A DNA stretch of 64,000 nt, from positions 2,666,001 to 2,730,000 of the forward strand of contig NZ_CP162511.1 in the NCBI RefSeq assembly GCF_040939305.1, read 5' to 3'. The stretch's first letter is position 1, and every line of letters begins with the position of its first letter. A program made the position numbers and the translations under genes. Below are positions 1 through 8,929 of the stretch, one piece after another. Source of the DNA: Herbiconiux sp. A18JL235. Its GTDB lineage: Bacteria > Actinomycetota > Actinomycetes > Actinomycetales > Microbacteriaceae. Below the pieces are notes generated by a model. The model was not told where the DNA came from. It did not search any database and worked only from the letters and a program-made list of their open reading frames with translations.

Positions 1-215
1 AGGACTACTCGGTCTCGAACCGCGGCCTCCGCCCCGGCTTCGTGGGCACGCCCGGGCAGGTGGCTGAGCGCATCCTGGAGTTCGAGGCGGTGGGCGTCGA
101 CACGCTGCTGCTGCAGTTCTCCCCCGCCCTCGAGGAGCTGCAGCGCTTCGGTGAGCAGGTCATCCCGCTGGTGCGCGCGGGCCGCGGGCGCGGCGGCGCG
201 GGGGCTCGCGCCTGA
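1..215 (+). CDS. LLM-class flavin-dependent monooxygenase, C-terminal end (partial)
   Basis: The window opens inside this gene; the first complete codon is at base 3 and the stop TGA is at 213-215, leaving about 70 residues. The visible part contains GTPGQVAERI, then GVDTLLLQFSPALEEL and FGEQVIPLV. This is the usual C-terminal pattern of bacterial luciferase-like monooxygenases of the SsuD/SfnG type, which use reduced flavin to oxidise sulfonates, sulfones or similar compounds. Substrate cannot be told from this fragment. The tail after the conserved region is Gly/Arg/Ala-rich. It runs towards the rhamnose operon and ends one base before a perfect palindrome that may terminate both sides. Confidence 0.75.
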   Translation, partial: DYSVSNRGLRPGFVGTPGQVAERILEFEAVGVDTLLLQFSPALEELQRFGEQVIPLVRAGRGRGGAGARA

Positions 216-273
216 TCGACCCGTCACGATCCGCCCCCTCCTGCCGCGGTAGGGGCGGATCGTGACGGGTCGA
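216..273. repeat. Perfect 22-bp inverted repeat (palindrome family A, copy 1); possible bidirectional terminator
   Basis: Arms 216-237 and 252-273 are exact reverse complements (TCGACCCGTCACGATCCGCC and two more bases) around a 14-nt loop. It starts directly after the stop of the LLM gene and lies 15 bp from the stop of the convergent SDR gene, so it could terminate both. There is no T-run. A diverged copy of the same arms occurs at 35248-35303, so it is a dispersed element and not just a local terminator. Confidence 0.85.
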
Positions 274-288
274 CGGTCAGAGACGCCC

Positions 289-1056
289 TCAGACCGCTGT
301 GTAGCCCCCGTCGATGACGAGACTCTGCCCGGTGAGGTACGACGACGCATCCGAGGCCAGGTACACGACGAGCCCGTGAAGGTCTTCCGGTTCGCCCATG
401 CGACCGGCGGGGATGGTGCCGATCCACCGGGCGGCGAGGTCGGGGTTCGCCTCGGTGAACTCGCGGGTCATGTCGGAGAGGAAGTACCCCGGGGCGATGG
501 CGTTCACCCGGATGCGCGAGGGCGCCCACTCGACGGCCAGCGACGCCGCGAGATGGCTGACCGCTGCCTTCGAGGAGTTGTACGAGGCCTGGAACTGCGG
601 CTGGTTCACGATGAACGCCGACATCGACGAGATGAACACCGCCGACGAGGGGATGCCTGCAGCGAGCGCCCGGCGGGCGAACGACTGGGCGGCGAAGAAG
701 GTGCCGTCGAGGTTCACCGCCAGCACCTTGCGCCAGGTCTCCGGCGCGACGTCGACGCTGTCACCCCAGATCGTGATGCCGGCGGCGGTCACGAGCAGCG
801 ACGCCGTGCCGAGTGCTGACTCGGCCTCGCCGAACACCGCGTCGAGCGCGACGCTGTCGGTGACGTCGACGACGTAGCCGCGGGCCTCGACCCCGAACCG
901 GGCGGCGAGCCGTTCGGCCGACTGCTCCACCGCGGGCAGCAGGTCGACGAGTGCGACGTTCACGCCCTGGCCCGCCAGCGCCGTCGCCAATGAGTAGCCG
1001 AGGCCTCGGGCGCCTCCGGTCACGACCGCGGTGCGGCCCTTCAGATCTTCGAACAT
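289..1056 (-). CDS. SDR family oxidoreductase
   Basis: This is a classical short-chain dehydrogenase of 255 residues, the usual family length. The nucleotide-binding TGGARGLG is at residues 13-20, the catalytic serine region FISS at 141-144, and YNSSK gives Tyr159 and Lys163. The end, LVIDGGYTAV, is typical of the family. ATG at 1056 is preferred over the in-frame GTG at 1059 because AGGAG lies 5 nt upstream of it. It sits 55 bp downstream of another SDR at the end of the rhamnulokinase-aldolase operon. It is therefore probably co-transcribed and may oxidise or reduce a sugar or sugar-derived aldehyde, but the substrate is not visible. NAD(P)H specificity was not assigned. Confidence 0.85.
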   Translation of the reverse strand: MFEDLKGRTAVVTGGARGLGYSLATALAGQGVNVALVDLLPAVEQSAERLAARFGVEARGYVVDVTDSVALDAVFGEAESALGTASLLVTAAGITIWGDSVDVAPETWRKVLAVNLDGTFFAAQSFARRALAAGIPSSAVFISSMSAFIVNQPQFQASYNSSKAAVSHLAASLAVEWAPSRIRVNAIAPGYFLSDMTREFTEANPDLAARWIGTIPAGRMGEPEDLHGLVVYLASDASSYLTGQSLVIDGGYTAV

Positions 1057-1111
1057 CACGTCTCCTTCGTCGAGTTCGTCGCTGTCATGGTCGTCGGCCG
1101 GTTCGGCCGGC

Positions 1112-1906
1112 TCAGATTTCCTGGTCGGTCGGCAGGATCACGAGGTCGCGGATGGTCACGTGCCGCGGCCTCGTGAGCATGAACAGCACGGCTTCGGCGA
1201 CGTCCTCCGAACGGATGCCCGTGCGATCGCCGACCTTCTGGTCGACCCCGTCGGCACCCTCGGCGAAGCCCCACAGCTCGTTGAGCACGACCCCGGGCCC
1301 GATCGCCCCGGCACGAACGCCCGTGCCCACGAGTTGGCGGCGCAGTGTGTGCACGAACGACTGGGTCGCGTGCTTCGTGGCCGAGTAGACCGGCTCCCAG
1401 TGGATGTCCTGGTGACCCGAGACCGAGCTCGTCACCAGCACGTCGCCGGAGCCCTGCTCGATGAGGCGCGGCAGCGCCGCACGCACGGTCGCCATCGCCC
1501 CGAACACGTTCACCGAGACCAGCTGCTCCATGGTGCCCGGGTCGGTGTCGGCGAAGTCGCCGCCGATGTACAGGCCCGCGTTCGCGAGCACGTCGTCGAG
1601 TCGTCCGAACTCGTCGACGGCGACCCGCACGGCCTCGACCGAGACTGAGTAGTCGGCGACGTCACCCGCGACGACGCGGGTCTCCCCGGGCAACGTGTCG
1701 GCGACCTGGCGCAGGCGATCCTCGGAGCGCCCCACCAGAACGAGCTTCGCACCCTCGGCCGAGAGCGCCTGCGCGTAGGCGCGGCCGATGCCCGAGCTGC
1801 CGCCGGTGATGAGCGCGACGCGCCCGGCGAGGCTGCCCGAGCCGCCGGCGTGGGCCGCGTGAGCCGCGTGGGCCGCGGCGGGGTCGTCGTGGGCGAGAGG
1901 GCTCAT
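1112..1906 (-). CDS. SDR family oxidoreductase of the rhamnose operon
   Basis: This 264-residue SDR has TGGSSGIG at residues 34-41, a serine region TSSVSG near 159-164 and YSATK (Tyr174, Lys178). The first 25 residues are an unusual Ala/His-rich stretch (AAHAAHAAHA) before the Rossmann fold. Its ATG (1906-1904) overlaps the stop of the upstream aldolase gene in an ATGA arrangement, so the two are translationally coupled. Actinobacterial rhamnose pathways often carry a dehydrogenase beside the aldolase to handle lactaldehyde or the sugar itself; which reaction applies here is inference. Confidence 0.85.
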   Translation of the reverse strand: MSPLAHDDPAAAHAAHAAHAGGSGSLAGRVALITGGSSGIGRAYAQALSAEGAKLVLVGRSEDRLRQVADTLPGETRVVAGDVADYSVSVEAVRVAVDEFGRLDDVLANAGLYIGGDFADTDPGTMEQLVSVNVFGAMATVRAALPRLIEQGSGDVLVTSSVSGHQDIHWEPVYSATKHATQSFVHTLRRQLVGTGVRAGAIGPGVVLNELWGFAEGADGVDQKVGDRTGIRSEDVAEAVLFMLTRPRHVTIRDLVILPTDQEI

Positions 1907-2823
1907 CGGTCGGCTCCGTTCGAGAGGGCGGTGGTGCGGGAGGGCACGGATGCTGGTGCCGCGTCGTTGCGGGCGGGTTTCGATGCCGACGCCAGCGCGG
2001 CGCGGCGAAGCAGCTCGTCGGGGCGGGTGTCGATGCGGGCCACCTGGGCGTCGTCGAGGAACACCGGACCGCCCGCAGACAGCGTGTGCAGCAGCACGGT
2101 CGCGACCTTCACGGCCATCTCGGTGATCTGCAGCACCTCGGCGGTGCTCGCGCCGAGCGCGAACATGCCGTGGTTGGCGAGGTAGACGACCTTGGGAACC
2201 GAGCCCGTCGAGGCGACACGCTCGCGCAGCATCCGTCTCACCTCTCTGGCGAGTTTCAGCCCGGGGTCGATGTAGGGCACCAGCAGCGGGTCGGTGCCGA
2301 GCACCACGATCTGGTCGGGGAAGAGGGAGCCCGCCACGAGGAGCGGCGCCTGCGGTGAGCAGAGCAGCCCGTTCACGGGAATCGGATGCGTGTGCCCCAC
2401 TGCCTCGACACCGGGGAGATCGAGACAGACGGCGTGGAGGAGGGCCTCGACGGAGGGGCGGCGGCCACCGTCGGACGCCGCGGAGAAGAGCTCCCGCACG
2501 GCCTCGTCGTCGGCGGCGTCGGCGGCTGCGGCGTCGGCGGCTGCTGCGTCGTCGGCTGCATCCGCATCCGCATCCGCGGCAGACGCGTCGACCAGGGCGA
2601 GAACCTCGGCGATGCGCACCTCGACGAAGTCGTCGGGTACCGCGATCGCCATCGACGCCCCCGAGGCCTTCACGAGCATGCTGCCGCTGTCGCCGCCGAG
2701 GGCGACCGAGGTGTTGCCCTCGGCGAGTACCGCCCACGCGCGGTCGGGGCGGCCGAGCTCACGCGAGAGCTCGGTCAGCGCGGCGAGTGCCTGGTCGCGG
2801 GTGGCGGGGGTCGGGGTGGTCAC
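1903..2823 (-). CDS. Class II aldolase (AraD/FucA/RhaD family), probable rhamnulose-1-phosphate aldolase
   Basis: The protein has 306 residues. Family motifs are clear: GNTS at 36-39, KASG at 52-55, RRPSVEALLH with the likely catalytic Glu near 126, the zinc-binding HTH at 144-146 and a third histidine in LANHGMF near 218. The class splits sugar 1-phosphates into DHAP and an aldehyde; next to rhamnulokinase the substrate is most likely L-rhamnulose-1-phosphate. The GTG start at 2823 overlaps the kinase stop (GTGA) and the stop overlaps the SDR start. Residues 80-107 are an Ala/Asp-only insertion encoded by GC-rich triplet and GCATCC hexamer repeats (about 2500-2590), a low-complexity expansion inside an otherwise ordinary enzyme. 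Confidence 0.85.
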   Translation of the reverse strand: MTTPTPATRDQALAALTELSRELGRPDRAWAVLAEGNTSVALGGDSGSMLVKASGASMAIAVPDDFVEVRIAEVLALVDASAADADADAADDAAAADAAAADAADDEAVRELFSAASDGGRRPSVEALLHAVCLDLPGVEAVGHTHPIPVNGLLCSPQAPLLVAGSLFPDQIVVLGTDPLLVPYIDPGLKLAREVRRMLRERVASTGSVPKVVYLANHGMFALGASTAEVLQITEMAVKVATVLLHTLSAGGPVFLDDAQVARIDTRPDELLRRAALASASKPARNDAAPASVPSRTTALSNGADR

Positions 2824-4436
2824 GAGACGGTGGTCCTTTCGGAGCGGTCGACGACGAAGGGGCGGTCGGGCTCGTAGCGGGCGGTCACTCCCCCGGCGTC
2901 GCCGCCGGCCGCGTACACCGCCTCGAGATCGGCGAACTCCCCTGCGGCGACGAGCTGCACCGCGAGGTTGCCGAAGGCCGATGCTTCGGCAGGGCCCGCC
3001 ACGACGGGCAGCCCTGCGAGCTCGGCGGTGCGGCGGCACAGGAGCTCGTTCTGCGAGCCACCGCCCACGATGCGCACCGAGACGAGTGGTTCGCCGAGCA
3101 CTGTGCCGAATGAGCGTGCCGTCTCGGCGTAGGCGACGGCGAGGCTCTCGATGATGCTCCGCACCGTGCCGATGCGGCCCTCGGGCGCGACACCGCCCGC
3201 TTCCGCGCAGAGCTGGGCGATGCGCTGGGGCATGGCGCCGGGCGCCACCAGCCGCGGGTCGCCCACGTCGAACACCGGCGCTCCGAGGTCGTCGCGTGCG
3301 GCGGCCTCACGCACGAGAGCGACTGGGTCGAGCATCCGCCCGTCTTCCTCCGACCACTCGCGCACGCACTCCACCAGCAGCCACATGCCCGAGAGGTTGC
3401 GCAGCAGCAGGGTCTGCTCGCCGACACTGCGCTCGTTGGTGAGGTCGGCGGCCAGTGCGGACTCGTCGAGCTGCGGTGCGGCGAGACTCACCCCGGCCAC
3501 AGACCAGCTCCCGCTCGAGACGAGCAGCTGCCCGTCGCCCGGCGTCGCGAACGCGAGCGCCGATGCCGTGTCGTGACCCGCCACGCGATAGACGGCGACC
3601 GGATGCTCGACACCCAGCCGTCGCGAGATGTGCGGAAGCGTGTACCCGGCGAGGCTGCCGGCATCCGCTGGCTCGGGGAACGTGAACGAGCCGAGACCCC
3701 ACGCCTCGATGAGCTCGCGCGACCACTCACCGGAGCGCGCCTCCAGCAGCTGGGTGGTGGAGGCGATCGTGCGTTCGGCGCCGAGCGCACCGCTCAGCAG
3801 CCACACCCAGAGATCGGGCACGAGCACGACGGTGCCGGAGGCGCGGGTCTCGTCGCGCGAGAGCGCGGCGGCACGGAGTCGGTACGAGGTGTTGATGGTC
3901 TGCGGAGGAACGCCGCTGACGGCGTACGACCGACGTGGAGCGACGACGGCGTCGGCGTCGGCCGGGGCGCCCGCGGGCGCCCCACGGTAGTGCTCGACGG
4001 TGCCGTCGAAGCGGCCGGCGGCGTCGAGGAGCCCGTAGTCGACGCCCCAGCTGTCGATGCCGATGCCGGCGAGCTCGCGTCCGTGCTCCCGGGCGACGGA
4101 TGCGGCGATCGCGAGGCCGTCGAGGGTCGCCTCGAACAGACGCTCGGCGTCCCACCGCAGCGTCTCACCGCTCGCGAGCGAGGAGGGGAGCGGGCCGTTG
4201 GGGAAGCGGTGCACCTCGAGCATGCGCACCCGGCCGGGCTCGGGGTTGGTGGCGGCGCGGTGGGTGACGCCCGCGCTCGTTCCGTGCGCGCCGGAGGCCG
4301 CGCCGGCCCTGCGAGAGGTGGAGCTGCCGTCTCCTGCGTCGGCGGCGCCGCTGCCGCGCTCGACGAAGCCGAGCATCACCCGCCCGCTCGACGCGCCGAG
4401 GTCGACGGCGGCGTAGGCAGCGTGCGGTGCGGGCAT
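2820..4436 (-). CDS. rhaB: Rhamnulokinase
   Basis: This FGGY-family sugar kinase of 538 residues begins with AAVDLGASSGRVMLGF, the phosphate-1 loop signature typical of RhaB, followed by GIDSWGVDYGLLD. The C-terminal half has the ATP-binding GSWSVAGV and VGGGSQNELLC segments. It phosphorylates L-rhamnulose to L-rhamnulose-1-phosphate, the substrate of the downstream aldolase. A Gly/Ser/Ala-rich insertion of about 40 residues follows strand 1 (near 30-70) and makes the protein longer than the usual 480-490. It heads the operon and diverges from a DeoR regulator across a 108-bp gap. Confidence 0.92.
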   Translation of the reverse strand: MPAPHAAYAAVDLGASSGRVMLGFVERGSGAADAGDGSSTSRRAGAASGAHGTSAGVTHRAATNPEPGRVRMLEVHRFPNGPLPSSLASGETLRWDAERLFEATLDGLAIAASVAREHGRELAGIGIDSWGVDYGLLDAAGRFDGTVEHYRGAPAGAPADADAVVAPRRSYAVSGVPPQTINTSYRLRAAALSRDETRASGTVVLVPDLWVWLLSGALGAERTIASTTQLLEARSGEWSRELIEAWGLGSFTFPEPADAGSLAGYTLPHISRRLGVEHPVAVYRVAGHDTASALAFATPGDGQLLVSSGSWSVAGVSLAAPQLDESALAADLTNERSVGEQTLLLRNLSGMWLLVECVREWSEEDGRMLDPVALVREAAARDDLGAPVFDVGDPRLVAPGAMPQRIAQLCAEAGGVAPEGRIGTVRSIIESLAVAYAETARSFGTVLGEPLVSVRIVGGGSQNELLCRRTAELAGLPVVAGPAEASAFGNLAVQLVAAGEFADLEAVYAAGGDAGGVTARYEPDRPFVVDRSERTTVS

Positions 4437-4544
4437 GTCACATCCTCGTGAGCGCGGAGCGATGAATGTTATTTCGTGTGAAATGTAGCATTGCCGCACA
4501 ACATCCGGCAAGGTGGTGTCGAGATCTCGAGCGGAGGAACGCGC
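4437..4544. promoter_or_regulatory. Divergent promoter region of rhaB operon and deoR, with palindrome
   Basis: The 108-bp gap is clearly more AT-rich than its surroundings around 4462-4492. It contains ATTTCgtgtGAAAT at 4471-4484, flanked outward by ATG...CAT, giving a roughly 26-bp imperfect palindrome. This is a good operator candidate for the adjacent DeoR protein, controlling both directions. AGCGGAGG near 4530-4537 is the ribosome-binding site of deoR. Confidence 0.55.
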
Positions 4545-5306
4545 ATGGCACTCAAAGGAACCCTCGACGGCGAGACCCGCCGCGCCGCCCTCCTCGACCT
4601 CGCGAGCGAACGCGGCGGCCTCCACCTGTCGGAGGCGGCGCAGTTGTGGGGCGTGCATCCGATGACCATCCGGCGCGACTTCGAGGTGCTCGAGAGCATC
4701 GGGCGGGTGCGGCGGGTGCGGGGCGGGATCGTGCCGGTGGAGGCCGACGCCTTCGGTGCCCGGCAGGGGCGCAACCTGCGGGCGAAGGAGCGCATCGCCG
4801 AGAAGATCGTGCCGCTCCTGCCCGACGGAGGGGCGGTCGGACTCGATTCGTCGACGACCGCCTACGTCCTTGCCGACGCGCTCCCCGCCGACAGTCGCTT
4901 CACCGTGGTGACCAACGGTCTCAGCGCCTTCGAGTCGCTCGCGCGGCTCGGCGGCGTGCGCGCGTACCTCACCGGCGGCGAGCGCGAGGAGCAGAACCTC
5001 AGCCTGGTGGGCGCGCTCACGCTCTCGGCGTTCGGCGCCTTCCACTTCGACGCGAGCGTCATCTCGGCGCTCGGTGTGCACGGCGAGAGCGGCACCAGTG
5101 AGAGCACCCTCGCCCAGGCCGCCGTGAAGGATGCGATGGCCCGGGCTTCCGCGACGGTGATCCTCGCCGTCGACTCGACGAAGCTGCAATCGCGAGCGCG
5201 CGTACGTGCCCTCACCCTCGATCGCATCGACACCCTCGTCACCGACCTCGACCCCGCCGACGAACGCCTCGACCCCTATCGCGAACTCGTGGGCCGCATC
5301 CACTGA
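4545..5306 (+). CDS. DeoR-family transcriptional regulator (rhamnose locus)
   Basis: This 253-residue DeoR/GlpR-type repressor has the N-terminal winged helix with LSEAAQLWGVHPMTIRRDF as recognition region. The C-terminal sugar-phosphate isomerase-like sensor domain has GLDSSTTAY, VVTNGLSAF and the TLAQAAVKDAM region. Such proteins usually sense a phosphorylated sugar intermediate. ATG at 4545 is chosen over an in-frame ATG at 4491 because a good SD (GCGGAGG) precedes it and alignment to the family starts there. It is divergent from rhaB, so rhamnose-phosphate sensing is the natural guess. It is convergent with the PfkB gene that ends 29 bp away. Confidence 0.88.
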   Translation: MALKGTLDGETRRAALLDLASERGGLHLSEAAQLWGVHPMTIRRDFEVLESIGRVRRVRGGIVPVEADAFGARQGRNLRAKERIAEKIVPLLPDGGAVGLDSSTTAYVLADALPADSRFTVVTNGLSAFESLARLGGVRAYLTGGEREEQNLSLVGALTLSAFGAFHFDASVISALGVHGESGTSESTLAQAAVKDAMARASATVILAVDSTKLQSRARVRALTLDRIDTLVTDLDPADERLDPYRELVGRIH

Positions 5307-5334
5307 GCGCGGGCCGCCCCGCGCACCCTGGTCG

Positions 5335-6405
5335 CTAGGGGGTGGCGGGCTCGCGGAGGGGGGTGGTGGGGTCGGGGTCGAGGTCGAGGGTGGCCGTGGG
5401 TGCGGCGGTGATCGAGGAGAGGAGCGTGGTGGGTTGCATCACCGCGTGGGCACCCCACGATGCCGCGAGGAGCAGGCCTGCCGCGACATCGGGGAGCGCG
5501 GTGGGCCTGCGCGGGGAGGCCGCTCCGAGCAGCCCTGCGCCGAGACCGACTCCGGCGGCGGGTGGGCCTGCCCCTTCGCCCAGGGCGCCGACGAGGAACC
5601 CGGCGAGCGATGCGTCACCCGCTCCTGCCGTGTTCACCACGGTGGCGGGTGCGTGGGCGCGGAGCACCCCGCTCGCCGAGACGGCGAGCGCCCCGTCAGA
5701 CCCCATGCTCACGTAGACGATGTCGCACCCCGCGTCGTGGAGGCGGAACGCCGCATCGGCGACGTCGCCGATGGTGCGCAGCTCGCGGCCCGTGAGTTCT
5801 GCGAGCTCGTGCGTGTTGGGCTTCAGGAGGGCCACCGGGGCGAGGTCGTCGACCACCCGACGCAGCGACGCGCCCGCGGTGTCGACGGCGACCCGCACCC
5901 CGCGATCTGCCGCGCGGTGCACGACGTCGAGAAAGGGCACGGGTTCACCGCTGCCGGCGAGCGCCGGGATCGACCCCGACACCACGAGCCATTCGGCGTC
6001 GAGCCGATCGAGCTCGCGCTCCGTGCGCGCGGCGATTCTGCCCCAGAGCGCCGGCTCGACGGCGACCGGCGACTCGTTCACCTTCGTGGTGGTGCCGCTC
6101 GCATCGAGCAGCGTGGTGTTCACCCGGGTGCGCCCGGTGTCGGGTACGCCTGCGAGCAGGTGCTCGAACCCGCCCTCCCGGGCGAGCGCCTCGCCCTGGG
6201 CGCCGAGCGCGAGCACGGCCGCCACCGGCACCGGCGACAGCGCCACAGCCCTCGCCACGTTCACGCCCTTGCCGCTCAGTTCAGTGGTCACCTCGAGCGC
6301 GCGGTTCACGTCTCCGAGTTCGAGTGCCTCGACCCGGTAGGTGAGATCGATGGCCGGCGCGGGTGTGAGGGTCACGATCCCGCGCCGGGGAGCTCGGGCG
6401 CTCAT
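5335..6405 (-). CDS. PfkB-family hexose-phosphate kinase (1-phosphofructokinase / tagatose-6-phosphate kinase type)
   Basis: The protein has 356 residues. It starts with IVTLTPAPAIDLTYRV and has ELSGKGVNVARAVA, the signature of the FruK/LacC branch of the PfkB fold, and ends with the anion-hole motif NTAGAGDASLAGF. These enzymes add the second phosphate to a ketohexose monophosphate, making a 1,6-bisphosphate. The C-terminal 35 residues are Thr/Pro/Asp-rich and probably disordered. The start ATG overlaps the stop of the DeoR gene (ATGA). With the FGGY kinase upstream and the class II aldolase divergent from it, the module could run ketose, ketose-phosphate, bisphosphate, trioses; the ketose is unknown. 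Confidence 0.82.
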   Translation of the reverse strand: MSARAPRRGIVTLTPAPAIDLTYRVEALELGDVNRALEVTTELSGKGVNVARAVALSPVPVAAVLALGAQGEALAREGGFEHLLAGVPDTGRTRVNTTLLDASGTTTKVNESPVAVEPALWGRIAARTERELDRLDAEWLVVSGSIPALAGSGEPVPFLDVVHRAADRGVRVAVDTAGASLRRVVDDLAPVALLKPNTHELAELTGRELRTIGDVADAAFRLHDAGCDIVYVSMGSDGALAVSASGVLRAHAPATVVNTAGAGDASLAGFLVGALGEGAGPPAAGVGLGAGLLGAASPRRPTALPDVAAGLLLAASWGAHAVMQPTTLLSSITAAPTATLDLDPDPTTPLREPATP

Positions 6406-7409
6406 GCCGCTCTTCCTGCCATGACCAGGTCGATGCCCCGTTCTCGCAGCTCACCGGCCAGTTGCCGGCTCCGGTCTGACACCTCGTCGTGCGCGGGGCG
6501 GCCGTCATGTCTGGGCATCTCATCGCTCACCGGCTCTCCGTCGGCAGCGCCGGCGAGCGCGAACGGATGCGCGACCACGGTGTCGACGGCGGACAGCGGC
6601 AACGAGGTCAGCCACGCCGACGACGATCCGTGCGCACTCCGATGCACGCCCGGATAGACCAGCACCACCCGCTCGGCCGAGGTCGCAAGTGCCTCCGCCA
6701 GAGCCGCCGCCTCGGGATCGGTGGCGAGAACGGCGCTTCCTGGCAGTCCTTGCCCTCCGTCGAACACCGCCATGGCGAGGCGGAGGCCCTCCGCGCCGCT
6801 TCTGGCCCACGGCCCCTCGGTCGCTCCGTCGACGCCGACACGCCCGCCGAGCAGATGCACCTCACCCGGGTCTGACGACTCGGCGGCGGCGAGCGCCACC
6901 GGCACCGACGCGGTCAGGATGGTGAGCCGCCGTTCCTCGCGGAGGCGTGAAGCGATCGCCTCGCTCACCGGCCCACCGTCGAGGTAGAGCGCCCCGGCGT
7001 CGGGCAGCAGCTCGACGACGGCGGCGGCGACCTCTCCGACCCGGCGATGCGCCTCCGCCGTCTCCGCCGGAGACCCGCTCGCGCCCGCGCCCGCAGACGC
7101 AGCCGCAGAGCGGATCGCCACGGCGACGCCCGCCGCGTCGGCGGTCACGAAGTCGACCGGCCCCAGACGCAGGTTCGTCTCGGGGTCGGCACCCAGGTCG
7201 GCCGGCACGGCACCTCCGTGAGCCCGGAGCAAGGCACCCGCTGCCTCGAGCGCGCTGAGGTCGCGCCGCACGGTCTCCTCGGCGACGTCGAGCGAGCGGG
7301 CGAGCTGCGCCACCTCGACCCGCCCGTGCTGAGCGAGCTCGCTGAGGATGCTTTCCCGCCTCCGCCGGACGGTGCTTCCGAGGCCGCTCGCCCTTCCGAG
7401 GCCGCTCAC
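6402..7409 (-). CDS. DeoR-family transcriptional regulator
   Basis: The protein has 335 residues, longer than the usual 250-270. The N-terminal winged helix contains VAQLARSLDVAEETVRRDLSALE, followed by HGGAVP, the classic DeoR hinge. The sensor domain is recognisable (LYLDGGPVSEAIA) but diverged, and a polar extension of about 50 residues follows it. The GTG start at 7409 overlaps the stop of the FGGY kinase gene (GTGA), and its own stop overlaps the PfkB start, so it is the middle gene of a tightly coupled three-gene operon. It probably controls the kinase genes. A second DeoR gene sits on the divergent arm. Confidence 0.85.
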   Translation of the reverse strand: MSGLGRASGLGSTVRRRRESILSELAQHGRVEVAQLARSLDVAEETVRRDLSALEAAGALLRAHGGAVPADLGADPETNLRLGPVDFVTADAAGVAVAIRSAAASAGAGASGSPAETAEAHRRVGEVAAAVVELLPDAGALYLDGGPVSEAIASRLREERRLTILTASVPVALAAAESSDPGEVHLLGGRVGVDGATEGPWARSGAEGLRLAMAVFDGGQGLPGSAVLATDPEAAALAEALATSAERVVLVYPGVHRSAHGSSSAWLTSLPLSAVDTVVAHPFALAGAADGEPVSDEMPRHDGRPAHDEVSDRSRQLAGELRERGIDLVMAGRAA

Positions 7410-8929
7410 CGCCCGGCCTCCGAAGACACGGCGGCCCGCGCACGCCACCACGGCGTGAGCGCCGCGGTCGCTTCGTCGAACGACCGGATGACCCCGGCCC
7501 AGTAGGCCGCCGACTCCTCGGTCGGCAGGACAGGCGACGACCGTTCGACGAGCTCCTGAGCCGCCGACACCGACTCGAACACCCCGACGGCCGCCCCCGC
7601 GACGGCAGCGGCACCGAACGCCCCCGCTTCCTCGTTCTGCACCACGACGACCGGCGAGCGCAGCGCGTTGGCGACGAGTTGCACGTAGAGGGGCGCCCGG
7701 GCGATGCCTCCGCCGAGCACGACGGGCTGCTCCCAGTCGAACCTCTCACCGAGCGCCCTGGTGTGCCAGACGTGCATGAGCGCGATGCCTTCGAGTGCGC
7801 CTCGCAGCACGTGGGCGGGCGTGTGCCATCCTCGCACTCCCGCGAGAGCCGCCGAGCTGTCGGCGCCGAGCGGCGAGTCGACGAGGAAGGGCAGCACGAG
7901 CGGCACCTGCTCCTCGGGGTCGAGCGCCGCGGCCTCGGCGAACAGGAGGTCGCGGGCCGCGTCGTCATGTGCCCCGAGCATCCGCAGCACCCAGTTGAGG
8001 GCAGGCGACGCGGTCGCGGAGGTCGACATCGCGATGCGCAGCTCGGGCGTGATCGAGAGCCTCGACTGCCACCGCGGGTCGACGTCGTCGCGCGTGGTGG
8101 TGACGCCGTTGGTGCTGAACGACCCGGCGACGATCGCGAGCCGCCCGGGCTCGAGCGCCCCCATGCCGATCGCGGCAGCCTGCACGTCGTGCAACCCGGC
8201 GACGACCGGCGTGCCGACCGTCAGCCCGGTCGCTGCCGCAGCCTCAGGGAGCACCGCACCCACGACGTCTCCGCTCGGGTGCAGTGGCGGGAGAAGGCGC
8301 ATCAGCGAGTCGGGCAGCCCGTAGGCCTCGACGATCTCCCCGCTCCATTCCGCTGTCGCCGTGTCGAGGAACGATGCCGTCGCGTCGGAGTAGTCGGTGG
8401 CGATGACGCCGGTGAGCCGCAGCCGGATGACGTCTTTGCAGAACAGCATCGCATCGGCGCGAGCGATGCGTTCGGGGTCGTGCTCGAGCAGCCACCGCAG
8501 CAGGTTGCCGGCCGCGCCGGGAGTGGGCTCCTGGCCTGAGCGGCCGAGCACCACGCGCATCCGCTCCTCGTCGGCGGCGAGCTGCGCGGCTTCGACGTGC
8601 GCGCGCGAGTCCATCGCCGTGATCGCCGGGCCGACCGGGGTGCCGTCGGCCGAGACGAGGTGGAGCCCGTCGCCGTGGCCGGTGATGCCGACCGCCGCGA
8701 TGGAAGCGGGATCGACGCCCGAGGCGGTGACGGCCTCGGAGATCGCTCCGGCGGCCGCCGCCCACAGCGCGTCTTGCGACCGCTCGGCGAAGCGGGGGAC
8801 CTCGCGGTCGACCGGGCTCGACCGACGCCCCACCCCGACGGGGCGCAATGACTCGTCGTGCACGACGGCCTTGACGGCGGTCTGGCCGACGTCGACGCCG
8901 AGCAGGTGTCGGGGGCCGGGTGCGGGCAT
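7406..8929 (-). CDS. FGGY-family carbohydrate kinase (xylulokinase/ketohexokinase-like)
   Basis: This is a 507-residue FGGY kinase. The N-terminal phosphate loop is LLGVDVGQTAVKAVV; GITGHGDGLHLV and DSRA follow as in xylulokinase-like members; the C-terminal domain has PVVLGGGIARAPLYVQLVAN and the AGAFGAA motif. It transfers phosphate from ATP to a ketose or polyol. The specific sugar cannot be read from motifs; the neighbours (PfkB kinase, class II bisphosphate aldolase) suggest a ketohexose. It heads the minus-strand operon and diverges from a DeoR-aldolase pair. Confidence 0.85.
   Translation of the reverse strand: MPAPGPRHLLGVDVGQTAVKAVVHDESLRPVGVGRRSSPVDREVPRFAERSQDALWAAAAGAISEAVTASGVDPASIAAVGITGHGDGLHLVSADGTPVGPAITAMDSRAHVEAAQLAADEERMRVVLGRSGQEPTPGAAGNLLRWLLEHDPERIARADAMLFCKDVIRLRLTGVIATDYSDATASFLDTATAEWSGEIVEAYGLPDSLMRLLPPLHPSGDVVGAVLPEAAAATGLTVGTPVVAGLHDVQAAAIGMGALEPGRLAIVAGSFSTNGVTTTRDDVDPRWQSRLSITPELRIAMSTSATASPALNWVLRMLGAHDDAARDLLFAEAAALDPEEQVPLVLPFLVDSPLGADSSAALAGVRGWHTPAHVLRGALEGIALMHVWHTRALGERFDWEQPVVLGGGIARAPLYVQLVANALRSPVVVVQNEEAGAFGAAAVAGAAVGVFESVSAAQELVERSSPVLPTEESAAYWAGVIRSFDEATAALTPWWRARAAVSSEAGR

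Noticed and set aside
5307..5334. Half-site CCTGGTCGCTAG as a further copy of palindrome family C
   Set aside because: Only 8-9 matching bases and no partner arm; expected by chance in GC-rich DNA.
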